Assembly (NCBI RefSeq): GCF_964355755.1
Contig: NC_092670.1
Span: 18,599,201-18,663,200, forward strand
Source: Antedon mediterranea
Taxonomy: Eukaryota; Echinodermata; Crinoidea; Comatulida; Antedonidae
Direction of reading: 5' to 3'
DNA length: 64,000 nucleotides
The position numbers and the translations under genes are program-made. The notes under the pieces were generated by a model that searched no databases, had not been told where the DNA came from, and saw only the letters and a program-made list of their open reading frames with translations. Positions 14,801-24,242 of this stretch are shown here, in pieces (the first letter of the stretch is position 1; every line of letters begins with the position of its first letter).

Positions 14801-17010
14801 GTTTCATTGCATAAATGATGGCAAGGATCCTGCATAGAGAAGTTTACACTTCTGTTTTCGCAGGACCCTTTTACATAAAAAACATAAAACAATAAACACA
14901 AGATAATAGATACAAAATAAAAAAAAACATTTCCTATATACATTTTAGAGTTGTTCATCATCAAAAAGCGATAGTCTTTTTCCAACATGATTATTTATAC
15001 ATTTTTTCTTAAAAAAGAAGATATTCAGTTTATTACTTCCAGTACATGTGGATTCTTTCTATATATATATTATAGCAAATGCAGTTTAAAAGTTTAGTTT
15101 CACGTTCATTAGGTGTGTCTCCTGAATAGGGTGTGTCCCCTGAATAGGGTGTTTCCCCTGAATAGGGTGTGTCTCAAAAGAGGGATTTACTGTATTAGCA
15201 TAATATGTTCTACAATCTGTACCTAATAGGTTCTCGAACACCTTGTTAAACTTCTACCACACAGACAGTCTGTCAAAAAGGCTGTGCTGGATTTTGATGT
15301 TCCGTTGTGGAAGGCGTTTCAGTCTGCAATGCCCAACGTATTGATTCAAGGCTGTGCATTCCATTGGATGAAGAACATCAAGAAAAAAATGCCAAGAACA
15401 AAACTAGTAAGTATGCGTAACGTAAAGTTTCTGTCAGTGATAGAACCTCATGACTATTTTTGTATGATGGCAGTTATTTATTTTACCATGTTTCGCGAGT
15501 GGAACCCTGCCAGCGTGTGCTGATTTTATGGAGGGCCTCAACAAGACAATTAACATGACAACAAATTAGTATAAAATATGACAAATATATAGAGATAGTG
15601 ACATTGGTACTATTGTCTTCACCAAAGTACAAGAATATCATACTGATTTCTTTCTGCTTTAAAACATGTTGTTTTTAATTAATCTATGTATTTTAGGAGG
15701 CAGAAATTAGTTTATCAAGGAAAATAATGGCTTTAGTGTACTTGCCATCTGAGGAGATACCAGATGCTCTAATTAGGTAAGGAATTTAAAATCCAAATAA
15801 ACACAACATCACCATTTACAGTATATAAATCCTTTCCAAAGATCAAAGTCATTTACATGGACTGATCAGAGAAGAGTCTCTAACACTAATCAGTGAATTT
15901 ATTGTGAAACCAAATTACAGTATTACCGGTATTATTTCTTTATTTTTAAACGAACCTCCATGCTTCTATATGCAAGACAGTATTAATGTGGTTTTCATAT
16001 TCAGGTTACAGAAAAAAAACAAAAAGTGCCAAAGCCTATTCAGTCATGTTGAAAGCAACTGGGTGAAACACACTTTTTGGAGACCACATCATTGGAGTGT
16101 TTTTGAACAAGTTGTACGAACAGAGACCGATGTTGAAGAATGGCACAGGAAAATAGAAAAGCACATAGATGGTAAGATTGCTTTGTTATCTGTGTGCATG
16201 CTCATACATATTCATGACGTATTAAAGTTGAGATAGCTACCCAGTAGGTACGCAATTACTTGCCTTTGTTGCTAGGCCTAGCATAAGAGATGGAATACAA
16301 ATGATTCATAGCTATTAATATATTGTGTAAATCTTGGCCAATGAATATAATGTAATGTAAACCCCATATCATCTTTATTGTAAGTTTTAATGCTTGTAAA
16401 TTTTTATTGTAAGTTTTAATGCGTGTCATTTTAAGATTTATCCATTTAAGTATTGTGATGTATGTACGGCGCTCTGGGAAGGGGCCTTATAAATACCATA
16501 TATTATTATTATTATTTGTTTTATAGGGAAAACGACCGGTTTGTATGAATTAGTTGGTCAATTTGACAGCATATCAAAACTTGATTTACCAGCGCATTGG
16601 AAATTAGTATCTGAAGAGAAACTCTGTAGTCTAAAAAAGGTAAGGAAACGGTACAGTGATGTGAGTGATTAGAATAATTTAATTCAGTTCTTTATTAATA
16701 TATCAAACAAATTTGATAAAATTAACGTCAAGAAGGTAAGCAAAAAAACAAGCAAATAAACAATATCAGAACTTTCATTTCAAAAACAATTATGTCTCCT
16801 AAAAAAGGCGGAGTTACAGTAACATAATTGATAACGGGCAAAATAGGGTTTCAACTCCATTCTCTAAACCTAAATATTTATTTTGGTTTTTCCCCCCAGA
16901 AACAATGGCAACATGCAAAGTTATTCAGACTGTGGAAGAAGTATTTAAAACACAGGATAAGCATTGAAGACCTCCTTGAATCCTGCACCATTCTGGACTT
17001 CCCAATCTAA
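8841..17010 (+). CDS. FLYWCH zinc finger / MULE transposase-like protein, paralogue B
   Basis: Fifteen coding exons: 8841-8910, 9296-9358, 9704-9757, 10317-10347, 10605-10661, 11018-11132, 11913-12077, 12667-12852, 13031-13171, 13438-13563, 15230-15406, 15697-15776, 16005-16171, 16527-16639, 16900-17010. They join to 551 aa. The FLYWCH finger is TWKC (C140), NRC (C149) and HNH (H167, H169). The MULE-like part has WLVDCTNK (287-294), LDFDVPLWKAF (356-366) and GCAFHW. Five middle and C-terminal exons match paralogue A exactly in length (165, 186, 141, 126, 113 nt), so the two are tandem duplicates. The acidic N-terminus is split into small phase-1 exons and differs from A; exons 2 and 3 both end in a similar D/E..IKG motif. 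It keeps the two Asp of LDFD that A has lost. Function is unknown; a domesticated transposase-derived nucleic-acid-binding protein is likely. Confidence 0.75.
8925..9109. mobile_element. Non-autonomous hAT-like element, perfect 8-bp duplication
   Basis: A 185-bp element with inverted termini CAGTGGCATAA / TTATGCCACTG, flanked on both sides by GGAATCCC (8917-8924 and 9110-9117). CAGTG-type ends and 8-bp duplications are hallmarks of hAT transposons. It sits 14 bp after the exon-1 donor of FLYWCH paralogue B. Confidence 0.8.
9766..9908. mobile_element. MITE family M2 copy with TAA duplication
   Basis: Complete terminal repeats and perfect TAA target duplication (9763-9765, 9909-9911). The insertion lies only 6 bp after the donor of exon 3 of FLYWCH paralogue B. 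Confidence 0.85.
11262..11815. repeat. 29-bp minisatellite
   Basis: About 19 units built on ACACTGGTGTTACACATACC and GAGTGTCA; successive units are 29 bp apart. In intron 6 of FLYWCH paralogue B. Confidence 0.95.
12054..12305 (+). repeat. 114-bp tandem triplication spanning a splice donor
   Basis: ACTAAAGTTAACATTATAAC recurs at 12054, 12168 and (shortened) 12282. Each unit contains the last 24 nt of exon 7 of FLYWCH paralogue B plus its donor; the second donor is GC and the third GT. Confidence 0.85.
12407..12588. mobile_element. MITE family M1 copy
   Basis: Long imperfect palindrome: GCGTGGTTCCCACTAGCGAC at the left and CTACTGGGAACCAAGCTT at the right. Arms repeat ACGCAACGCAAGGACGTAACG, and the centre has ATTGACCAATCACAAGCGA / TCGCTTGTCATTGG. 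In intron 7 of FLYWCH paralogue B. Confidence 0.8.
12862..12910. mobile_element. MITE family M2 fragment
   Basis: Interior fragment (TGTGATGTGCCCGTATATGG, ATGATGTCATATCAC) just after a donor site in FLYWCH paralogue B. No terminal repeats remain. Confidence 0.55.
13800..14650. repeat. 70-bp minisatellite
   Basis: About 12 units of 70 bp containing ACCACTATTAAAGGGACACG, TTTTGAACCCAACTAAGTC and AATAGTATTTAAAGTTAAAA. In the homologous intron of FLYWCH paralogue B (13564-15229). It shares the CTATTAAAGGGACAC core with the 17-bp array. Confidence 0.95.
15112..15175. repeat. 19-bp repeat, about three units
   Basis: Units of GGTGTGTCCCCTGAATAG type, in the same intron as the 70-bp array. Confidence 0.8.
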
Positions 17011-17947
17011 TGCAACTTTTTTGGCGGAGAAAAATACTCCGTAGAATTCCGAAAGGCTGTCTTTTAATGAAGCATTGAAAGAGACGCTGTCAAAAAATAT
17101 TTAAAACATTGTGTACTGATAAACTATTAATTTTCAGTTATGAATTTTAAATCTTGTTTTTAATTAATTGTAATATTTGTTATTGTACAATAATTATGTT
17201 ATTGAACACTTTATTGGACTAACGATAATTTAAACACGGTTGTTCTAAAATTAGGAATTACTGGAAAGAATTAAAACACTTTGGAATTTTATAGACTAAA
17301 TCTCTACACTATCAAAATTCAAGTGACAAAAAAGTGTGATATACCCAAATATGGTAGTGATATGACAACATCATGTCCATACATGGGCACATCACATTTT
17401 TTTTTTCATAAAGTTTGACAGTGTAGACAGAGCTTTAAATTGCACTGATTCAGTATTAAATAATGTGTGTACAGGGTGAAACATTCTGTCATTACAGACT
17501 GTTCCATTTTTAATTGGGGGATGTACACCCAACTACTGTAAATGTTAATGTTTGTAAATAAAAAGTGGTGTATAACATTAAATATGTTAGTTTAATTATA
17601 ATTTGATTTTTTAGTTGATTTTTACTAGGTATGTTATAGCTCAAGCAATTATTATTTTTGTATTATACTGTACAGGTATGTGTGTGTTTTAGTAACTGTA
17701 TATGGTTTAGTGATAATACATCTTATGATACAAAATAACCAGTTATTTAATTGGCAAGAACAATCCGGTCAAAGTTCATGTCCTGTGGCATCCCACACCT
17801 TCATTCAGAGGCGCGTTCATCCATTGTGTTATTTCCGAAAAAGGATAATATTTCCACTAATGACACTATATAACCTAAATGAAAATTTATTGTCATAAAT
17901 AAATGTGTTTTCTCATAGCCTGTATCTGATGAACAGAGATTTAAAAC
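17011..17947. other. Intergenic, FLYWCH B to THUMPD1
   Basis: Holds the M2 MITE at 17301-17434, AATAAA at about 17557 and the THUMPD1 upstream region. No other gene is seen. Confidence 0.6.
17301..17434. mobile_element. MITE family M2 copy
   Basis: Left end degenerate (TCTCTACACTATCAAAATTC), right end GTTTGACAGTGTAGACAGAGCT. Intergenic between FLYWCH paralogue B and THUMPD1. Confidence 0.75.
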
Positions 17948-19683
17948 ATGACAAAACAAAGGACAAATAAAAGACCAAAATCTTATTACATCAAGTCTGC
18001 TCATAAGAAGGGCAAGTATGCCGAGCAGGAGCTGGATGCTGGAATGAAAGGATTCATAATAACCTGCAATTACAACGAGTTTAAATGCAGACAAGATGCT
18101 TATCAACTCTTAAATGAATATGCTGATGAAATGTATGGCCCAGCAGTTCAAGGCTTTGTAAAAGGTATATGTTGTTTGTTTTGTCTTATTTGAGACAACT
18201 TTCAGGTCTTATCCATCTTCATTCACTGGAAGCTGAGATTGTTGTCTCAGCTGGAAGTGAGAATATGTTCTGTGGATTGAGTAACTAAGTAACAAAAAAT
18301 ACATGTAGAAACTGCTGATTGGATTATGGTTATGTGTTCAAGAAAATGGAGATTTTAAACAATTATATTATTTTGATTTATAAAATAATTTTCCCATTAG
18401 TCTTTGTACATATACTGTACTTTCCTCATTCATAACTTTATTTTTTCTTTAGAAGAAGAAAGTGATGATGATGATGAGGAAGATTTTGATTTGGCATTGA
18501 AAAAGGAAGTATCCAGCATAAAAGAGAGAAAGCAATTTAGATTCCAGGCGTTAAAAACTAGTGCAAACAATGTGTTGTTTATTAAAGCTGATGTAAGTAC
18601 ACATTTGCTATACATGTCAGCTGCTACTGCTATGGTCTCTTGACATGGTTGTGCTCCCCACTTTGCTTTCGTTTAAAGGGAAGACACCTTTTTTTTATAG
18701 TAAAACTGTATACCTGCTTTCACTTAGTACCAGATGATATTCACTTGAAGCAATAGTTTATAACTCGACTGCTTCATGGTTACAGGATGGAGCTATACAA
18801 TTGTATAGCTCCATGGTTAAAGAAACTGCTCTTGCATGGCTTGTCGTCTGGCTTTTGATTCATTCAGACTATTATTAAGACATTTAAGTGTTATTTAAAT
18901 GTTATTTTTATCTAGATTGAAAATCCATGCGAGCTAGCCCATTACATTCTCAGTGATCTCCAAGAAACAAAGAAGTTAAAATCACGCGCCATCCTTCGTC
19001 TTCTCCCTGTCAGCGGAACGTGTAAAACCTACGACGACAAGTTAGAGCAACTTGCAGACAAAATTGTTGCACCTCATTTTGAATTTTCATGTAAAACATA
19101 TATGTATGTTATTAAAATAAGAATCAATACCACTGTGAAAAGCAAGACTATTATGGGTATCTTGGATAGGATTATTCGGAGGAATGAAGATTTGAATCAT
19201 CGGGCAAACATGGATAATCCGGAATTGGTCATCCTTGTTGAAGTTATCCGTAATGTATGTTGCATGAGCGTTATCAAGGATTTCAAGAAGTTTAGGAAGT
19301 ATAACTTGCATTCCATTGTTGAAGTTCTTGAAGATAAAAAGGAAGGAAAAGAAGAAAGCAAAAGAGATGGAGAAATAGAAGAAAACCAGGATAGTGCAGA
19401 AACTGAAGAAAAGAAGGATAGCGGAGAAACGGGAGAAAACAAGGATAGTGGAGAAAAAGAAAAACACAAAGATAGTGGAGCAAACAATACTTCTGGTAAT
19501 GGTAAACCAGAAGAAATAAAGACTGAAAAGGCTGAACAGGATAAATGTGAAGGATTGCAAAAAGCTGGTGGAGAACAAAAAGAACCAACAACAGATAAGA
19601 AGATGGTAGATGTCAATACTATAAAAGAGGAAGCTGTGGATGTTGATGATGAACCAAAACTAGAAACAAATGCCAGTAACTAA
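17948..19683 (+). CDS. THUMPD1: THUMP domain-containing protein 1 (tRNA acetylation adaptor)
   Basis: Three exons (17948-18164, 18453-18592, 18916-19683) give 374 aa; the human protein is about 350. Conserved blocks are ITCNYNEFKCRQDAYQLLNE, an acidic DDDDEEDFDLALKKEV, ANNVLFIKAD, RAILRLLPVSGTCK, and the THUMP-domain core around residues 214-250 (MDNPELVILVEVI, CCMSVIKDFKKFRKYNL). THUMPD1/Tan1 proteins bind tRNA and help NAT10/Kre33 make N4-acetylcytidine in the D-arm of tRNA-Ser and tRNA-Leu (family knowledge). From about residue 260 there is a low-complexity Glu/Lys tail with imperfect repeats around KDSGE. The ATG at 17948 matches the short basic N-terminus of the family. The gene converges on the MSRB1 pair. 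Confidence 0.93.
18233..18250. mobile_element. Micro-palindrome insertion, 7-bp direct repeats
   Basis: CTGAGATTGTTGTCTCAG, a hairpin with 6-bp perfect arms, flanked by CTGGAAG on both sides (18226-18232, 18251-18257). In THUMPD1 intron 1. Confidence 0.5.
18786..18815. mobile_element. Micro-palindrome insertion
   Basis: A perfect 28-bp palindrome (18787-18814) whose arm is ATGGAGCTATACAA. Flanks are GTTACAG and GTTAAAG (6 of 7 identical). In THUMPD1 intron 2. Confidence 0.5.
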
Positions 19684-20020
19684 AGACAACTATATCCAAA
19701 TTTAGGAATAATAATTTACATATACATTTATAATTTGTCCAATACAGTATTGGTTTTCTTTATTTTGCACATCAAGACTCCCAGAACAACCCTCACTACT
19801 AACAGATTAAATAACAGATCAAAAATGTACTTATTTCTTTTTTGCTATTGAAGGAAGAAAAACTCTTTACCATATTAAATTAGATTTAAAATGCATTATG
19901 TAATACTAAATACTGTACTAATTTACTTGGAATTACAAGCCAATATAATATTAATTTATTGCATCTATGCTAACTAACATCTCATAATAATTCATCTTAC
20001 AAAAATAATGCTAAGACCTT

Positions 20021-20570
20021 GTACCTTGATTTTATACTGAAAAACTTTGTAGGGTATTAAATAAAATATTTTGATGCTATGATAATGCAATTTAATCTTA
20101 ACTGCATCTTTCCTATATAACATCAAAATATGAATATCCTACTGTATACAAAATATTGGTAAGTTTTAAACATTTTACCCTGATTTTATTTAATAAATAT
20201 ATACTGTAATTCTAAGTAGGTCGGGTATTAAATAAATAGGACATTTTGATGTTCAATATTATGCTATTAATTTAAATTCCTGATATCTCAATATGAATAC
20301 CCTATAAAAGTATTGCCAAATTCTCAACTTTGTACCCTGATTTTATTTAATAAATATATACTGTAATCCTAAGAAAAGTAATTAAATAAATAGGATATTT
20401 TGATGTTCAATATTATGCTATTAATTTAAATTCCTGATATATCAATATGAATACCCTATACAAATATTGCCAAATTCTCAACTTTGTACCCTGATTTTAT
20501 TTAATAAATATATACTGTAAATCTAAGAAAAGTAATTAAATAAACACGATATTTTGATGTTCTAGTAGCA
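20021..20570. repeat. About 155-bp tandem repeat 3' of the MSRB1 copy
   Basis: Roughly 3.5 units starting near 20021, 20178, 20335 and 20489, each with CCTGATTTTATTTAATAAAT and GATATTTTGATGTTC. One diverged unit at 22195-22265 sits at the equivalent place next to the other SECIS. Confidence 0.85.
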
Positions 20571-20582
20571 TGGCCAGATACC

Positions 20583-20628
20583 TCAACTCTCAAAGTCTTC
20601 CATTAAGGCTTTAACTTGAGCGTGTCAT
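20583..20628 (-). promoter_or_regulatory. SECIS-like hairpin 3' of the Gln-type MSRB1 copy
   Basis: On the minus strand the core is ATGA (20628-20625), 12 nt, AAA (20612-20610), an apical loop, a returning helix, then TGA (20585-20583). The helix pairs CTCAAGT with ACTTTGAG with one bulged base, and GGACCA/TGGCC can pair below the core. The ATGA...AAA spacing of 12 nt fits eukaryotic SECIS elements. In the spliced 3' UTR it would lie about 80 nt after the stop. The gene no longer has a Sec codon, so this may be a relic. Confidence 0.65.
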
Positions 20629-20812
20629 ACTTTGGTCCGTCGTAATGCCACAAAAACATTAAAATATGTTCTCGAGGTTTAATGCTGTTGCATTTCTTTA
20701 TTCATTTCTAGAATTAAAGAAAAAAAAACATGGCTGTGAAATAAATAATGAGAATATTTAGAGCTATTACATTTTTAGAGGTTTTAATCATGTGAGTGAC
20801 AAACTGCTTACC

Positions 20813-21788
20813 TTAAGCAGGAACAAAGCTTAAAGATGACGAGAATATTTGGAAGCTTGACTTGCCATCGGGACCACCGCCGAGAATTTCATATCCCAGA
20901 TCATTACCACATTTTGCACAGGTTACCTACACAGAAAAATACAATTTGAATCTCTTGGCCAAACTTTTTGCACAAACCAGCATTTTCTGACTTTAATTGG
21001 TTTGTAAGCATGTGCAGATATTTATAATAAGTTTTATTGCTTCATCATAGTTGACATGTCTACCAATACAAAAAGTCAGTAATATACAGTATTGCTATTC
21101 AGTTTGTTGACTTTACCTTTAATTTATTCTGGCTTTCATCTCTTTTGAAAACACTATCGGCATTGATAGTCTCTGTAAAGGCAGGCCAAGCTGAAGAGTC
21201 TTTATATTTTGCTTTGCTGTCAAATAGCTCATTGTTACATTTTGAGCATTTGTAGATACCTTGCAAAGACAGAAAAAATTAAGCAGTTTAAACTATTTCG
21301 AGCTTGGTTTAATTAATGGATTTGATTAACGTGCTGAAATCAAAATGTTATGCACCATGCCTCCCTCGATAATATTGTCATTCGTTACTAAGAGGCAGTG
21401 CAGAGTAAAACTTTATTCAAATAATCTACAACTTAAATTAATAAATAAATTGCACTTGGAATTTGCCTGCACTGCAAGGTAATTATGCAAGAATTTCTTT
21501 CTAACAGTTCTACTATATGATTTTTGGTAATAAAAGAAAATTGCTAAAATGTGTACTAGTTTTTATTAACTAAAGGCTTTACAAAGTGGGCCCTAGGCCT
21601 AACTTAGGTAGTACTAACTAGGGGTGTAACCCTCTAGCCAGTTGCGACCTTCTAGTACTATAACTGGTATGTTGATCGGCAGTCGTTAAAGAGAAACTTT
21701 ACTTTACTACCAATTAAAACTCCAAATTACCATCTTCAAAATGATCTTTGTATAATATTTCTCCACCCCATCCAGCAGCGAACGACAT
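20813..21788 (-). CDS. MSRB1-like protein with Gln at the selenocysteine site
   Basis: Minus strand, three coding exons: 21731-21788, 21117-21259, 20813-20926; 104 aa, close to the 116 aa of mammalian MSRB1. The start is [20 protein letters not shown]. The fold is intact: both zinc CxxC pairs (CSKC, CAKC), AWPAFTETI and the C-terminal [10 protein letters not shown]. The residue aligned with selenocysteine (human Sec95) is Gln93, codon CAA at 20851-20849. The resolving Cys4 of mammalian MSRB1 is Ala. HSSPWPAF and IHADS of the partner copy are changed to DSSAWPAF and INADS. Methionine-R-sulfoxide reductase chemistry therefore looks lost, leaving a zinc-binding MsrB fold. An intron donor (G|GTAAGC) lies one base after TAA, with an acceptor at about 20708, so the 3' UTR is split. 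A SECIS-like hairpin lies at 20583-20628. Confidence 0.85.
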
Positions 21789-23215
21789 TTTGATCAATTA
21801 ATTGACGGCAAACGGGCAAAACGAAAAAATGATTTTGTTGCGTTTACTTAGTTGATTTTAAGCTTGGTTTCTCAACAGGTATGTCGTTTAATGTTTCCCC
21901 TCGAACACTGTATATTATTTGACCAATTAAACCGCGATGGATCATCCGAACTGTCCTTTGTGATTGATCAACTCACTTGTGTTGTCAAGCGGTAACTTAT
22001 GTGTTGTTCGTGTGAGCGTGGACGTGACGACGATGACAAAGGATTTGCATAGGCGGCGACATCAAGGAACATGCACTGCTGTCAATAAAACGCACTCTCT
22101 TTGAACACAATGTTTTTATTTATTTAGTCCTTGATTCATTTATTACATCTTTGCTAACGTTTCAATATAACTTATCATATAAAAATATTGCTCAACATTG
22201 TACCTTGATTTTATTTAATATATACTGAGTAGATTAAATAAATAGGATATTTTGATGTTCTAGTAGCATGGCCAGATACTTCAACTCTCCAAGTCGTCCA
22301 TTTAAGGCTTTAACTTGAGCGTGTCATACTTTGGTCCGTAATGCTACAAAAATATTAAAATATGCTCTTCCCTGGAGGTTTGATGTAATAATGCAAACTT
22401 AAGTGCTTAGTTTCATAGTTAACTCATGAAATATACTGTGTTTAATAAATATTTGATAATAGTACTGTACTACTATCAATTGCATTTAATGTTAAAAATG
22501 TATTGTCTTCCAAAAACATTAAGATTAATCAAATTAGTATGCCATTTTGCAGTTTTAATAAAGTTAATCTCCTCTGTAGGAAAAAAACGAAAAAAAAAAT
22601 GTTTTCACTTAGAAAAAGACAAAATAATTGGTTAAATGCAACTAAATACCCATTGACTGGCAGCCAATTTTACTATTTTTTTGTTTCAATTTTGTTTATT
22701 CAATGTTTAGTCAAAGTGAATAACTAATATGTGACATTAAAATGGCATATTCAACAACAACAAAAATGTTTACAAGGGACAAACAATATACCTTTAATTA
22801 GTTAAATTGATAAAGAAATGTTTTGTACTATCTGCGTTAAGGTAACTAGTTTTCTCCAGGGGAATGCGTACATTGTTAGTTGAATGGTTTCTACTGCTGC
22901 ACCTCTCCATTCTTTTCTAGAAAGTAAAGAAAAAACATGGTTATTATATAATAATAATACATTTTATTTTAACAATTTACAATATAAAAAAATAAAAGCA
23001 CATACAAAAATCATCATAAAACATCAAAGCATCACTAAAAAGAAAAGCCAATAAAAAACAAATAAAGCCCTGAGAAGAGCCACACTGTTAAAGTGTAGCT
23101 TCCAATCTTTGTTACTATATTGATAGCATGAGTATATTATAATTATTATACATATATAATGACATGAGTATATTTTGACAACAATTTTTAGAGGTTAGAT
23201 GAAAAAGTACTCACC
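21789..23215. other. Region between the MSRB1 copies
   Basis: Contains the upstream region of the Gln-type copy, the SECIS-like hairpin at 22281-22327, one 155-bp repeat relic and the inferred 3' UTR intron (23214 to 22917) of the selenoprotein gene. No other coding potential is seen. Confidence 0.55.
22281..22327 (-). promoter_or_regulatory. SECIS-like hairpin of the selenoprotein MSRB1
   Basis: The same architecture as the hairpin at 20583-20628: ATGA (22327-22324), 12 nt, AAA, apical loop, helix strand ACTTGGAG, then TGA. The bulged base differs between copies (T versus G) while the pairs are kept. It lies about 590 nt into the presumed terminal 3' UTR exon (from 22916) of the TGA-containing MSRB1 gene, and about 490 bp upstream of the start of the second copy. 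Confidence 0.7.
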
Positions 23216-24242
23216 TTAAGTCTTCAAAGCAACAAACTTCAAAGACTCTGAGAATATTCAAAAGCGCGATTTGCCATCAGGACCGTCGGTAAGAAATTCA
23301 TGCCCCAAACCATTACCACATTTTCCACAGGATACCTACACAAAACAAAATCTCTTGGTCAAAATTTTGTGAAGCGATAGGAAGGTGTCACAACATTGAT
23401 CGGTTTGCAGAGAATCGAAAATTGGAAAATATAATTGCAGGAGCAATGACTTATCTCTGAAATAGCGCTATACAAAGAATTTATTCATAAAAAAAGTTTA
23501 TATATACTTCCTTGTTGACTTACTTTTAAGGCATTCTTGCTTTCTTCTCTTTTGGAGACACTGTCAGCGTGAATGGTATCTGTAAATGCAGGCCAAGGTG
23601 ACGAGTGTTTGTATTTCTTCTTGCTGTCAAATAGTTCATAGCCACATTTTGAGCATGTGTACATACCTTGGAAAAAAAACATTAAAATAATACCTTTTTT
23701 GCGTTTACTATATTACGGACACAACAAAACGCAAGAGATTTCAAACACTACTTGGATCTGGTTTGTTAAAAAACAATTTGACTACTACTACTAGGCCTAG
23801 GTCTACTTCTACTGACAGGGAAAAATTTCATTTTAAAATCAAATTGATTTTTGAGTTGAGAAACATAGTTTTGAATTGTATTTTTTGCTAGACAATTTTA
23901 GAAATGTGTACAGTACAGTGTAGCAATAAGGTTTTTTTGTATAGCTTTTTGCTATGCTACACTGGCGAAATTATTCCCTGATTGACTAAACTAGCTAAAA
24001 GCTAGGAACAACAACTAGGCCTACTTCCGCCTAAATATGGAGAGACAGGGCCTGTTGGTTCTACTCTCTCTGATCTAGCCCTAGCCTATCCAGGGAGAGA
24101 GGCCGAATGCCCTACTCTCTCTCTATAATTTAAGTCTAGCTAGCTAGGCCTAACCCTAAAAAACAGTAAATTTTGGGTCGAAATTACCATCTTTAAAATG
24201 GTCTTTGTACTTTTCCCCAGAAAACCACCCACAGTACGACAT
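23216..24242 (-). CDS. MSRB1: Methionine-R-sulfoxide reductase B1, selenoprotein
   Basis: Minus strand, three coding exons: 24188-24242, 23524-23666, 23216-23335; 105 aa when the in-frame TGA at 23260-23258 is read as selenocysteine (residue 92). The start [19 protein letters not shown] keeps resolving Cys4. Zinc ligands are CSKC and CGKC; catalytic-site blocks are [17 protein letters not shown] and [10 protein letters not shown]. The C-terminus reads [14 protein letters not shown], matching vertebrate SRF-U-IFSSSLKFV around the TGA. The enzyme reduces methionine-R-sulfoxide in cytosol and nucleus (for example on actin) using thioredoxin. Automatic annotation would truncate this gene at the TGA. 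As in its tandem partner, an intron begins one base after the stop (G|GTGAGT), with an acceptor at about 22917. A SECIS-like hairpin lies at 22281-22327. Confidence 0.9.

Noticed and set aside
19087-19616. Long minus-strand open frames rich in Ser, Phe and Leu opposite THUMPD1 exon 3.
   Set aside because: They mirror the Glu/Lys-rich codons of the THUMPD1 tail; there are no splice or homology signals.
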